Below, one piece after another: positions 7,637 to 14,516 of a stretch of DNA of 21,532 nt. Both the position numbers and the translations under genes were made by a program. Source of the stretch: a virus. Positions within the stretch are counted from its first letter, which is position 1. The number at the start of each line of letters is the position of its first letter. Location: the IMG/VR virus record IMGVR_UViG_3300021378_001331, positions 1 to 21,532 of that record. The stretch is one strand, 5' to 3'. The notes under the pieces are model-generated. The model searched no databases. It had not been told where the DNA came from and was given only the letters and a program-made list of their open reading frames with translations.

Positions 7637-8275
7637 ATGGCAGTATCAAGTGCAACAACAGAAACTAAAAGCAAATTTGGTGTTCCAGTAACAGGTAATA
7701 CCGGTTCAGGCGTTTTAATGCCTAAACTAAAATATAGATTTAGAGTTAGTTTTTTAAACAATTTTGGTGGAAGTGCAGAAACTAAAGTTTTAACACAAAA
7801 CATCCAATCAGTATCTAGACCAAAGATCTCTTATGAAGAGCAGGTAATAGATAGTTATAACTCAAAAATTTATGTACAAGGTAAACATACTTGGGAACAA
7901 ATTAATGTTACTATTCGTGATGATATCACTAACCAAGTAGCAAAACAAGTTGGTGCTCAGGTGCAAAGACAGTTAAATCATTTCCAACAATCAACACCAG
8001 CATCTGGTAGTGACTATAAATTTGACATGCAGGTAGAAATACTTGACGGTGTTAATGCAGGTGCTACTGAAGTTTGGTTCCTTGAAGGATGTTTTTTAAC
8101 TAACGTTGATTACAGTGAAACGGATTATAGTGCGAGTGACGCCGTACAGATTACTCTACAGGTTAGATACGATAATGCAATCCACTTTGAAGGTGATAAT
8201 GACATTAACGGTAGAACTGTAAGTGGTAACCCATTCCCAGAAACAGTGAGCACAGGCACAGGAACATTAGGTTAA
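7637..8275 (+). CDS. 19: Tail tube protein gp19
   Basis: 212 aa tail-tube protein. It directly follows the sheath gene, as in T4, and has the family pattern: a beta-rich start LKYRFRVSFLNNFG, then VSRPKISYEEQVID, IYVQGKHTWEQINVTIRDD, and the C-terminal strand AVQITLQVRYDNAIHF. T4 gp19 is 163 residues; the extra length here is partly an N-terminal extension (AVSSATTETKSK) and a Gly/Thr-rich tail. It polymerises into the inner tube through which DNA passes. The start is fixed by AGGAG (7626-7630) six bases upstream. The TAA stop (8273-8275) lies inside a hairpin that also holds the ribosome-binding site of the next gene. Confidence 0.9.
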   Translation: MAVSSATTETKSKFGVPVTGNTGSGVLMPKLKYRFRVSFLNNFGGSAETKVLTQNIQSVSRPKISYEEQVIDSYNSKIYVQGKHTWEQINVTIRDDITNQVAKQVGAQVQRQLNHFQQSTPASGSDYKFDMQVEILDGVNAGATEVWFLEGCFLTNVDYSETDYSASDAVQITLQVRYDNAIHFEGDNDINGRTVSGNPFPETVSTGTGTLG

Positions 8276-8289
8276 GGAGTAATCCTTAA
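8272..8289 (+). promoter_or_regulatory. Hairpin covering the ribosome-binding site of the second tube-fold gene
   Basis: TTAAGGA-GTAA-TCCTTAA is a perfect 7 bp stem with a 4-base loop. It contains the gp19 stop codon, the AAGGAG Shine-Dalgarno and the first base of the next ATG (8289). When folded it would block initiation; a ribosome finishing gp19 would open it. This is the pattern expected for translational coupling at a reduced rate. Confidence 0.65.
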
Positions 8290-9596
8290 TGGAGTTTTTC
8301 AAATCAGGTAATAATCGGAAGTTCTTTCTTAAGGACTTCCGTAATGCCGAACATTACAAACCTGACATTGCTCCACCAAGACAGCAATTTCAAGGGTATG
8401 TAAATTTCATTATTAATAGAAGACTTATTTCCATGATGGAAGATACTTCTTCTTTTAGAACAAGAATTTCTTCTCTTGTTAGAACTGCAACATTGCCTGA
8501 GGTAACGTTCGCTACAGAAACTAAAAATTCATTTAATCGTAAAAAAATTATACAGATTGGAGTAGATCATAGTCCAATTAGTCTGACGGTTATGGATACA
8601 GTACAAAATGAATGGTTAACGTTATTCATGAAATACTACTCATATCATTATATGAACCCAAGAAATAAATTTGATGGTGACACACGAGACACATCTTTTA
8701 TGGGTGGTGACGCACATGGAGGATACCAAGCAGGACACTTTGGACTTCAAGGCGAAACTAATGGTAAAGGCTTCCAATGGAGTAGTAATGATTTTGGATT
8801 AGATTTAGGTGTTACTAAAAACTTTTTTGAAAGAATAGACCTAATCTTATATCATGGCGACAAAGGTGTTCAATATTCATTGTTCAACCCTATGATGAAA
8901 GGATTTTCAGGAAGTAGTATAGACTATTCCTCTAGTGAACTAATGGATTTTAAAATAGATTTTGAATATGAAAACTTTACTACAACTAATGTATATAATT
9001 TTTCTTTAGGTGAACAAGATTTAGCAAGGTTTGAAAATATGGCAGGTGCTAAATTACCTGGAATGGGGTCAATTAAAAAACCAGTTGCTTTAGATGATAC
9101 AAAGTTAAGTATTTTAAATGGAAAAGATGGAGACGGAAGATCTAGAACACAACAGCCTAAAACAGGTGGAAAAGAAACAGGCGTAGACAGTTACATGAAT
9201 ACGGATAAAATGTTTGATGATAGCAGTATACTAGTATCAGAATTAGCAGAAGGTTCTAATACTAACAGAATTTATACACCGGTTAAAAAAGCAGAAAGTA
9301 GTGGTAAAACAGGATTTGAAGGATTTAACAGTTGGTTAGAAGAATCTCCATTTGGTAGAATAGTAGACAGAGGATTGTCTGCTGTAATTAATGGACAAGA
9401 CACATCAGATATATTAAAACAAGCATTAACAGATGAAATTAATTATGCAATAACTAATGATTCAGATCAACGAGATATATTTAATAATGTTGAGCCTGGT
9501 AGTGAAAGCGATAAGCAAAATGACAGTGGTAACCAAAATGAATCAACTGAAACTAATAATTCTAATGAATCACCTTACATACCTTTAAGTTTTTAA
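8289..9596 (+). CDS. Second tail-tube-fold protein (candidate baseplate tube initiator)
   Basis: 435 aa. Residues about 35-250 follow a tube-like order: FQGYVNFIINRRLIS, SLVRTATLPEVTF, NSFNRKKIIQIGVDHSPISLTVMDT, ERIDLILYHGDKGVQYSLFNPMMKGF, and MDFKIDFEYENFTTTNVYNF. This suggests a gp19-related domain, as in the tube-initiating baseplate proteins gp54 and gp48 of T4. The remaining about 180 residues are hydrophilic and end in an Asn/Ser/Glu-rich tail. It follows gp19 by 13 bases with AAGGAG hidden in a hairpin. A second, 11 bp hairpin (8316-8341) lies within its first codons, so it is probably made in far fewer copies than gp19. Exact homology to gp54 or gp48 is not proven. Confidence 0.55.
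   Translation: MEFFKSGNNRKFFLKDFRNAEHYKPDIAPPRQQFQGYVNFIINRRLISMMEDTSSFRTRISSLVRTATLPEVTFATETKNSFNRKKIIQIGVDHSPISLTVMDTVQNEWLTLFMKYYSYHYMNPRNKFDGDTRDTSFMGGDAHGGYQAGHFGLQGETNGKGFQWSSNDFGLDLGVTKNFFERIDLILYHGDKGVQYSLFNPMMKGFSGSSIDYSSSELMDFKIDFEYENFTTTNVYNFSLGEQDLARFENMAGAKLPGMGSIKKPVALDDTKLSILNGKDGDGRSRTQQPKTGGKETGVDSYMNTDKMFDDSSILVSELAEGSNTNRIYTPVKKAESSGKTGFEGFNSWLEESPFGRIVDRGLSAVINGQDTSDILKQALTDEINYAITNDSDQRDIFNNVEPGSESDKQNDSGNQNESTETNNSNESPYIPLSF
8316..8341 (+). promoter_or_regulatory. 11 bp RNA hairpin just inside the second tube-fold gene
   Basis: CGGAAGT at 8316-8322 pairs with ACTTCCG at 8335-8341. The stem continues through a T-G wobble (8323/8334) and CTT/AAG to a TCTT loop (8327-8330). 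No T run follows, so it is not a standard terminator. It begins 27 bases after the ATG and could slow translation or mark an mRNA processing site. Confidence 0.55.
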
Positions 9597-9597
9597 A

Positions 9598-10032
9598 ATG
9601 AGTAGTTCTTTATATAATACATTTGGAAATGAAATAGAATACAAGGTATTACAATCAACGTTGACTACATTTTTAGAAAATGCAACCATTAAGTTTCCTT
9701 TACCTCAAGCAAGTTCTCAAATATTAGGTGATTTTTCTAGTAATTCAGCACAAACTTTAAATGGTCCATTGTTAGAACAAATATTTTTAAGATTGCAAAC
9801 TTTAGGTTTTAAGACTGCCAATGCTAAAGCATTATCAGTTGTTCTTATAAAAGTTGCAGAACAACAAAATATGAACCCAATGGATTTCTTTAGTATAAAT
9901 GAAAACACTTTAAATATAACAAAACAAGCCTATGATGCCATTAATGAATTAAGACCTAATGGCAACAGAGTAAACTTAGTTACACCTAAAAATAATTCTA
10001 AAAGTCCAGTAAGTAAACTTTTAAAGTCATAA
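9598..10032 (+). CDS. Small phage protein, possibly structural, function unknown
   Basis: 144 aa, one base after the preceding stop and one base before the gp4 ATG. It is largely helical by pattern (EYKVLQSTLTTFLENATI, GPLLEQIFLRLQTLGFKTANAKALSVVLIKVAEQQ), with a polar C-terminus (NNSKSPVSKLLKS). It has no signal peptide, membrane segment or catalytic motif. Lacking its own Shine-Dalgarno, it must be translated by coupling within the tail/head gene string. Its place between a tube-fold protein and the head-completion nuclease suggests a tail or neck component; this is inferred from context only. Confidence 0.6.
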   Translation: MSSSLYNTFGNEIEYKVLQSTLTTFLENATIKFPLPQASSQILGDFSSNSAQTLNGPLLEQIFLRLQTLGFKTANAKALSVVLIKVAEQQNMNPMDFFSINENTLNITKQAYDAINELRPNGNRVNLVTPKNNSKSPVSKLLKS

Positions 10033-10033
10033 C

Positions 10034-10504
10034 ATGGCCAAATATCAACAAGGCTTATATGAAGTTGCAAATACATCAAAGTTTGTAGGCACCAAACCAC
10101 CTAAGTACAGAAGCAGTTGGGAATTAGCATTTATGCGTATGTGCGATAGTCATCCTAATATACTTAAATGGGCAAGTGAAAATGTAAAGATTCCTTATAG
10201 AAGTCCTGTTGATGGCAAGTATCACAACTATGTTCCTGACTTTATGATACAATATCAAGACAAAGATGGCACTGAACATGTAGAACTTATAGAGATAAAA
10301 CCTGCTAATCAAACTACATTAGAGAATGCTCGTAGCAGAGGACAAGCCATACAAACACATATAAACGCCGCTAAGTGGACTGCGGCACAAGAATGGTGTA
10401 AACGTAAAGGCATACGTTTTAAAGTTATTAACGAAGATCAAATATTCTCAAATAAAAAACCTCGTAATAAAAAACAACGTATTGCTAAGAAGAGAGTCAA
10501 ATGA
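10034..10504 (+). CDS. 4: Head completion nuclease gp4-like
   Basis: 156 aa, close to T4 gp4 (150 aa), a head-completion protein whose family has been described as a nuclease. A PD-(D/E)xK nuclease core is visible: Glu30 in RSSWELAFMRMCD, Asp69 in YVPDFMIQY, and Glu87-Ile-Lys89 in VELIEIKPA, followed by a helix rich in Lys, Arg and Gln (AIQTHINAAKWTAAQEWC). The C-terminus is strongly basic (NKKPRNKKQRIAKKRVK), fitting DNA contact. The enzyme probably acts on DNA at the packaged head before tail joining. It has no Shine-Dalgarno and sits one base after the previous stop; its stop overlaps the next ATG (ATGA). Confidence 0.85.
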   Translation: MAKYQQGLYEVANTSKFVGTKPPKYRSSWELAFMRMCDSHPNILKWASENVKIPYRSPVDGKYHNYVPDFMIQYQDKDGTEHVELIEIKPANQTTLENARSRGQAIQTHINAAKWTAAQEWCKRKGIRFKVINEDQIFSNKKPRNKKQRIAKKRVK

Positions 10505-10992
10505 AAATATTTGAAATAGCAAATTCGATTGATCATAGATATATCATAAGAAAAATAATGATAGATAAAAAATGGCCAGCAGGACTTATTAAGGAAATTG
10601 AAGATGAATGGATAATGAAAGATCCCACAGCAGGTAAAGATGCCGTACAGTATATATCTAATTTAAAATTAATTAGCCCAACACCAGTAAAAATGCCTGT
10701 AGAAAAACTATTACAACATAAAGATAATATACTTCAAATGAAAAATTTACCCCAGGACATACTAGATAAAATAAAACAAAATCATCCAAATAGTCCCATA
10801 CCAAATAATATTAACAAAAACTTTGAAAAGAATCCTAACAGATATGATCAATATTCTAAAATGGACCCTTCTACAGCAAGACCCAGTGTAATGGTAGATG
10901 GCGCAATAGATTTTGGTGTAGGCAGATTCACAGCCGCATTAGTAAGAGGCGACCAGCACTTGAACGTTTGGCAATTACAAGCAAATAAATAG
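10501..10992 (+). CDS. Unknown phage protein, weak ParB/sulfiredoxin-like C-terminal motif
   Basis: 163 aa starting in the gp4 stop (ATGA overlap), so coupled to it. The N-terminal half is helical and charged; the middle is rich in Asn, Pro and Lys (residues about 92-118). The C-terminal segment at 129-157 (MVDGAIDFGVGRFTAALVRGDQ) has the strand-Gly-x-Gly-Arg-helix-Gly order seen in ParB/sulfiredoxin-like domains (usually DGxHR). However, the His is absent and the N-terminal part of that domain is not evident. I therefore do not claim the function. Its last codons (AAA TAG) form part of the next late promoter. It could be a head or packaging accessory by position. Confidence 0.5.
   Translation: MKIFEIANSIDHRYIIRKIMIDKKWPAGLIKEIEDEWIMKDPTAGKDAVQYISNLKLISPTPVKMPVEKLLQHKDNILQMKNLPQDILDKIKQNHPNSPIPNNINKNFEKNPNRYDQYSKMDPSTARPSVMVDGAIDFGVGRFTAALVRGDQHLNVWQLQANK
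10984..10991 (+). promoter_or_regulatory. T4-type late promoter of gp16, predicted leaderless
   Basis: AATAAATA is followed by five bases (GAAGT) and the gp16 ATG at 10997. The motif overlaps the TAG stop of the preceding gene. Spacing is identical to that at 3174, 14504 and 17303. Confidence 0.6.
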
Positions 10993-10996
10993 AAGT

Positions 10997-11479
10997 ATGA
11001 CTAAAAAATTAGAAGAAGAATTCAATTTACCTCCTATCGAAGAAGTAACTAATACTGACGAGGAAGTTGTACCTACTGTAGAAGAAACACAGGAAGTCAT
11101 AGAGGAAGTACAAGGTGCTTTAAGTGTTAGTGAAAAAATTAATTTAGCATTTAAAGAAGTTAAAGGTTTAGAAAGTCACGAAGTTGAAATGAACGACATA
11201 GCCAAGAAGGCTATAGAAAGTTATGAGCAACTGATGAGTTTAGGCATGAATGTTAGTGATATGGCGGCTGGTAAAGTATTTGCAGAAGCAAGTAACATGT
11301 TAAAGATAGCCTTAGATGCCAGTGATGCTAAAACAAAAGCAAAGTTACAACAAATAGACCTAATGCTTAAAAAAGCAAGAATAGATAAGTTTGATAACAA
11401 GGGCACAGAAACAGAAGCCGTTCAAGCAACTGTATTCGATAGAAATGATTTATTAAAAATTATTAAAGGCGAAAGTTAA
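10997..11479 (+). CDS. 16: Terminase small subunit gp16
   Basis: 160 aa, T4 gp16 is 164 aa. A very acidic N-terminus (residues 5-40) precedes two long helices (MNDIAKKAIESYEQLMSLGM and KVFAEASNMLKIALDASDAK) that fit the coiled-coil oligomerisation core. A C-terminal ATVFDRNDLLKII segment recalls the NATVF motif of T4 gp16 and probably contacts gp17. The small subunit recognises concatemeric DNA and regulates the large terminase. It is separated from gp17 here by about 3 kb with four other genes, whereas T4 has them adjacent. It is preceded by a late promoter with no room for a leader. Its stop overlaps tail-to-tail with a minus-strand gene. Confidence 0.75.
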   Translation: MTKKLEEEFNLPPIEEVTNTDEEVVPTVEETQEVIEEVQGALSVSEKINLAFKEVKGLESHEVEMNDIAKKAIESYEQLMSLGMNVSDMAAGKVFAEASNMLKIALDASDAKTKAKLQQIDLMLKKARIDKFDNKGTETEAVQATVFDRNDLLKIIKGES

Positions 11480-11586
11480 GGCCTAATCCACTCACCGTTT
11501 TTAAAAACAACAACTTCACCATACTGGTCTAAAGTGTACTCTCCTTCTGTAGGATTTTGGGGTTCTCTTACTTTAATTTTTGACAT
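11476..11586 (-). CDS. Minus-strand 36 aa protein, function unknown
   Basis: ATG is at 11586-11584 and the stop is TAA at 11478-11476 on the minus strand. The product is 36 aa and reads as a plausible folded mini-domain: SKIKVREPQNPTEGEY, then LDQYGEVVVFKNGEWIRP, i.e. a Gly-Glu turn, a VVVF strand and an NGEWI strand. Upstream on the minus strand is GCTAAATA (plus positions 11592-11599) followed by exactly five bases and ATG, the same geometry as the predicted leaderless late promoters of the plus-strand genes. It fills the gap between gp16 and the 231 aa gene, converging on gp16 with a two-base stop overlap. It is the only minus-strand gene I support in the window. Too short for firm identification. 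Confidence 0.65.
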   Translation of the reverse strand: MSKIKVREPQNPTEGEYTLDQYGEVVVFKNGEWIRP

Positions 11587-11591
11587 ACAAT

Positions 11592-11599
11592 TATTTAGC
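11592..11599 (-). promoter_or_regulatory. Late-type promoter of the minus-strand small gene
   Basis: On the minus strand this reads GCTAAATA, a variant of the late motif. The five bases ATTGT separate it from the ATG at 11586. It is divergent to the plus-strand late promoter at 11617-11624, with 17 bases between the motifs. Confidence 0.5.
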
Positions 11600-11616
11600 A
11601 AAAAAATTAATAATCT

Positions 11617-11624
11617 GATAAATA
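11617..11624 (+). promoter_or_regulatory. T4-type late promoter of the 231 aa gene
   Basis: GATAAATA lies 22 bases before the ATG at 11647. With T4 spacing the leader is about 17 bases and contains GGAG (11636-11639) seven bases before ATG. Confidence 0.7.
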
Positions 11625-11646
11625 AGTGTAACAACGGAGTTTAAAT

Positions 11647-12342
11647 ATGAAACTTAAAGAATATATAACAGAATCATTTAACAAAGAATACGGCTATAGA
11701 GTAAAGTTTGCCGCTGATTGTGGTTCTGATCAAATGGACATGTTAGAAAAATGTCTAGACAAATATAACTTAGTAAGTGCTACACCTTTTAAAAGAACAC
11801 CTATTGAAGAGAATCCAAAAGAATTTTACAGAGCAAAAGGTACACAATGTACATCAGAAGTATGTAGTACTGACATTATCTTAAAATACCCAGTCAACGA
11901 AAGAATACTAGAAGTATGGCTTGCAGTAAACATGGGCATGGATCACGAAAGAGTTCTTGCTTATGGTGTTAAAGATCCTAGAAGAATAGAATCTGAAATG
12001 GCTGAGATGAGAGCAAAAGAAGATGTAGACAGACAAGTTTCAGAAGAAGATGCATTACTAAACGATGAAAGCATGGAACATTACGAAAATGAAAATGCAG
12101 ATGTTGATTTTAAAGCAAACTTCTTTGGTGAAGAATACAATAAAAAGTTTTTAGAGGAATTAGCAAAAATTAAAGCAGAAAAAGGCGCAGACTACTTCCG
12201 TAACTATCCTAGTAAAGACGAATTAATGGGCGACGATCTAGCAGAATTAGGCTCTCAAATACACGGATTACCGAATATGGGTAGAGGTACAGAGTCAAGT
12301 AAAACTGTTGATGTTATCTCCCAAAGTAGTAAGAGGTCGTAA
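11647..12342 (+). CDS. Putative internal head/core protein with capsid-targeting N-terminus
   Basis: 231 aa. The first ten residues, MKLKEYITES, closely match the pattern of the T4 capsid-targeting sequence (MKTYQEFIAE in the internal proteins). They contain ITE, which fits the (L/I)-x-E rule of the gp21 prohead protease, so cleavage after Glu9 is predicted. An alpha/beta domain follows at about residues 16-105 (YRVKFAADCG, MLEKCLDKY, STDIILKYPV) with Cys25, 36, 68 and 73. A long charged helical region comes next (RIESEMAEMRAKEDVDRQ) and ends in a Ser-rich tail. It has its own leadered late promoter with a Shine-Dalgarno GGAG. The next gene starts two bases after its stop. The role is inferred; the family is not recognised. 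Confidence 0.6.
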   Translation: MKLKEYITESFNKEYGYRVKFAADCGSDQMDMLEKCLDKYNLVSATPFKRTPIEENPKEFYRAKGTQCTSEVCSTDIILKYPVNERILEVWLAVNMGMDHERVLAYGVKDPRRIESEMAEMRAKEDVDRQVSEEDALLNDESMEHYENENADVDFKANFFGEEYNKKFLEELAKIKAEKGADYFRNYPSKDELMGDDLAELGSQIHGLPNMGRGTESSKTVDVISQSSKRS

Positions 12343-12344
12343 AA

Positions 12345-13628
12345 ATGGCAGATAAGAATATTGTAGAGGCTGAACCAGTAATGAAAACTGGTGATATTAG
12401 TAGAATTAGAACATTAGGCGGAGCAGAAATGGCTGGCCTAATTACTAGTAGATTACAAAGTGCTAGAGCTCATTTACAGCAAGGTAAGGCACTACCAGCC
12501 GCAGAATCAGAACAAATAGAACTATTATTAGGCCTTTTAGACCCAATGATTGAAGCAGGGCATTTACCTAAGTTAATACAATTAAATAAAGTAGCAACTA
12601 AAGTAGTAGCCGATAAAAAAGCGGCAATGCAAAAAGATCTTGATGTACCTGCATGGCAAAGACAAGGTAAAACAAGAGCAGATATGGGTATCAATGATCC
12701 TGATGGCGGCAAAATACCAGGGCCTAATGAAATTGCTTCCGGACAAATAGAATCTATAGAAGAAGAACTTTCAAGAAATGCTGTAGAAAAAATGGTAGGT
12801 GATGATCCTGCATTAGCACAAAAGGTAATGATGGTTTACGATATGATGAAGAAAGGAGAGGGAATTCCACCTTCACATTCACAATCGTTTTTTCAGTTCA
12901 TTAAACCTGTTTTAGATAGTTTAACTGGCACAGATGCAGTTGCTAGTATTACAAGACATAAAGAAAAATTTGCACAAGATACACAACCACAAGATCAACA
13001 AGATCAACAAGATCAACAAGAACCACAACAACCTAATCAAGATGATCAACAACTTCAAGATATGGGACAAGAAAAAACACATAAAGATTTAGGAAAAGTT
13101 AGAGTTATTAGTTCTACTATGCCTAAAGCAGATGATGAGGCTATTGTTCAAACAGATGATGGTAAAGTAGTAAAAGTGAAACTAGCAGATTTAGAAGAAG
13201 GTATGGAAATAGAAACAATGGATTTAGATGAATTAAAAATGTTAGCAGGTCTTTCAGAAGCAATGAGCGATGCTTATGGTGATGCTGATTCTCCTGAAAA
13301 TGTTGAAGTTCAAGGTTCAGTAGAATTTAAGCAACATAAAAATACTGATAAAGGTTCAGTAAGTATTGAAGCAAGTGGCGATGATATGCAAGAACTTGCG
13401 AAGGTACTTAAAATGGCAGGGCTCACTTTACCTCAAGACATGTATAAAGATGAACCAGAAGCAGATGATGAACCAGAATCACATGATGAACCTGAAGTAC
13501 AAGTAGTAGAGCCAGATAGTGATGAAGAATCACCATGTGGCACTAGCGATGCAGACGCTTCATACTCAACAGATAAAGAAGTTTTAGTAAACTATATTAA
13601 AGATAAATTAGCAAAACGACTTTCATAA
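12345..13628 (+). CDS. Acidic, Gln-rich phage protein, candidate head core/structural protein
   Basis: 427 aa with an overall acidic composition. An N-terminal helical domain (residues about 1-95) and a middle helical part (to about 205) are followed by a Gln/Asp-rich linker, encoded by three tandem 9-base repeats at 12991-13017 (QDQ units). A compact strand-rich module comes next (GKVRVISSTMP, IVQTDDGKVVKVKLADLEEGMEI), then a second module, three DEPE repeats at about residues 369-385, and a short C-terminal helix (VLVNYIKDKLAKRLS). No enzyme motif is visible. The acidity, repeats and position behind a capsid-targeted protein fit an internal head or scaffold-like component, but I do not recognise the family. 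It is translated with the preceding gene (2-base gap, AGAGG upstream). Confidence 0.6.
   Translation: MADKNIVEAEPVMKTGDISRIRTLGGAEMAGLITSRLQSARAHLQQGKALPAAESEQIELLLGLLDPMIEAGHLPKLIQLNKVATKVVADKKAAMQKDLDVPAWQRQGKTRADMGINDPDGGKIPGPNEIASGQIESIEEELSRNAVEKMVGDDPALAQKVMMVYDMMKKGEGIPPSHSQSFFQFIKPVLDSLTGTDAVASITRHKEKFAQDTQPQDQQDQQDQQEPQQPNQDDQQLQDMGQEKTHKDLGKVRVISSTMPKADDEAIVQTDDGKVVKVKLADLEEGMEIETMDLDELKMLAGLSEAMSDAYGDADSPENVEVQGSVEFKQHKNTDKGSVSIEASGDDMQELAKVLKMAGLTLPQDMYKDEPEADDEPESHDEPEVQVVEPDSDEESPCGTSDADASYSTDKEVLVNYIKDKLAKRLS
12991..13017 (+). repeat. Three tandem 9-base repeats in a Gln/Asp-rich linker
   Basis: The unit AAGATCAAC occurs three times in a row, with a partial fourth copy, and codes for a QDQ-type linker. 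Such in-frame units can change number by slippage without breaking the gene. Confidence 0.8.
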
Positions 13629-13631
13629 ATA
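13624..13631 (+). promoter_or_regulatory. Possible late promoter at the SGNH-like gene (doubtful)
   Basis: CATAAATA overlaps the stop of the preceding gene and lies only one base before the ATG at 13633. With T4 spacing, transcription would begin inside the second codon, so it could not express this start. It may be a chance match in AT-rich sequence, or the spacing rule is looser here. Confidence 0.3.
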
Positions 13632-13632
13632 T

Positions 13633-14508
13633 ATGCTTACCGATCTATATGTAGACGGAACAAGTTATGCCTCAGGTTGGGGTAAAGGCCACGCAAGAAA
13701 CTTATTTAAAACATCGGATGCCTATTCCTGGGTAGACAGATTTTCAGAAATTACTAATTGTAACAATGTTTGGAATCACTCCTTAGTTGCAAAACCTTGC
13801 GATATGCAAGTATTTGATATACGAAACTTCTGCAATCAATACTACAATAAATTTAAAACATTTGATAAACTTTTTGTTATAGCAGAGTATTCTTATATTA
13901 CATATAGAAGTATAGGAATAGTTAAGGCAAGAGAAGGTATATTTAAAAATCAAGATATTATTCCTGTAGTAATGGCAAAAGGAACAGAAGTGAATTCTAA
14001 TGAAGCAGGAGGTTTTGGGTATATCATACAATATGTAAGAAAGAGCGATGATTATTTAAATATACAAGAACCTTTATTTGTAAAGATACCAGAAGAACAT
14101 ATAGATCCTGATGATGTAAATAGAGTAAAAGAATTTGCAACACAATGGTTGCTAACAAGATTTACAAATTATATAGAACATTTAGATTATATGTATAAAA
14201 ACCTATCCCTAATTAAAAACTTTTTAATTAAAAGAAATATTCCTTTTGTAATATATTCTGCCGCAGTATCTGATAATGCTCCAGAAAAAGTTTTTATCGA
14301 TCAAACTTTAAAAACATTAGCAAAAGATAAAAGGATTATTCCTTTAAAAGAGTTTTCTGGCAGAACATTATCTAAAAAATATTCTATTGAAGAATATACG
14401 GTACATCCTGATAAATTAGGCCATATGGCTATAGCTCAACATCTATATGACTGGATATTAAAACATAATCTACACAAAAAACCAAATCCAAGCATAATTA
14501 CTGTATAA
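13633..14508 (+). CDS. SGNH/GDSL-hydrolase-like protein
   Basis: 291 aa. The N-terminus LYVDGTSYASGWG (residues 5-17) resembles block I of SGNH hydrolases, with Ser11 as nucleophile candidate. AEYSYITYRS at about 84-93 resembles the block around the oxyanion residues. Near the C-terminus VHPDKLGHMAIAQHLYDWI (His258 onward) matches the His-containing block V (HPxxxGHxxIA). The usual Asp three residues before the catalytic His is not seen (Tyr255, with Glu254 next to it), so activity is uncertain. Enzymes of this fold remove acyl groups from sugars or lipids. It sits between head genes and the large terminase, and lacks a Shine-Dalgarno. Its stop forms part of the gp17 late promoter. Confidence 0.6.
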   Translation: MLTDLYVDGTSYASGWGKGHARNLFKTSDAYSWVDRFSEITNCNNVWNHSLVAKPCDMQVFDIRNFCNQYYNKFKTFDKLFVIAEYSYITYRSIGIVKAREGIFKNQDIIPVVMAKGTEVNSNEAGGFGYIIQYVRKSDDYLNIQEPLFVKIPEEHIDPDDVNRVKEFATQWLLTRFTNYIEHLDYMYKNLSLIKNFLIKRNIPFVIYSAAVSDNAPEKVFIDQTLKTLAKDKRIIPLKEFSGRTLSKKYSIEEYTVHPDKLGHMAIAQHLYDWILKHNLHKKPNPSIITV

Positions 14509-14511
14509 ATA
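14504..14511 (+). promoter_or_regulatory. T4-type late promoter of gp17, predicted leaderless
   Basis: TATAAATA, the exact T4 late consensus, is followed by five bases (GTAAT) and the gp17 ATG at 14517. It overlaps the TAA stop of the preceding gene. No Shine-Dalgarno fits between motif and ATG. Confidence 0.75.
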
Positions 14512-14516
14512 GTAAT

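Noticed and set aside
11580-11612. TTGACA at 11580-11585 as a -35 box for the 231 aa gene
   Set aside because: The only AT-rich -10 candidates are weak or spaced more than 20 bases away, and the hexamer lies across the start of the minus-strand gene.
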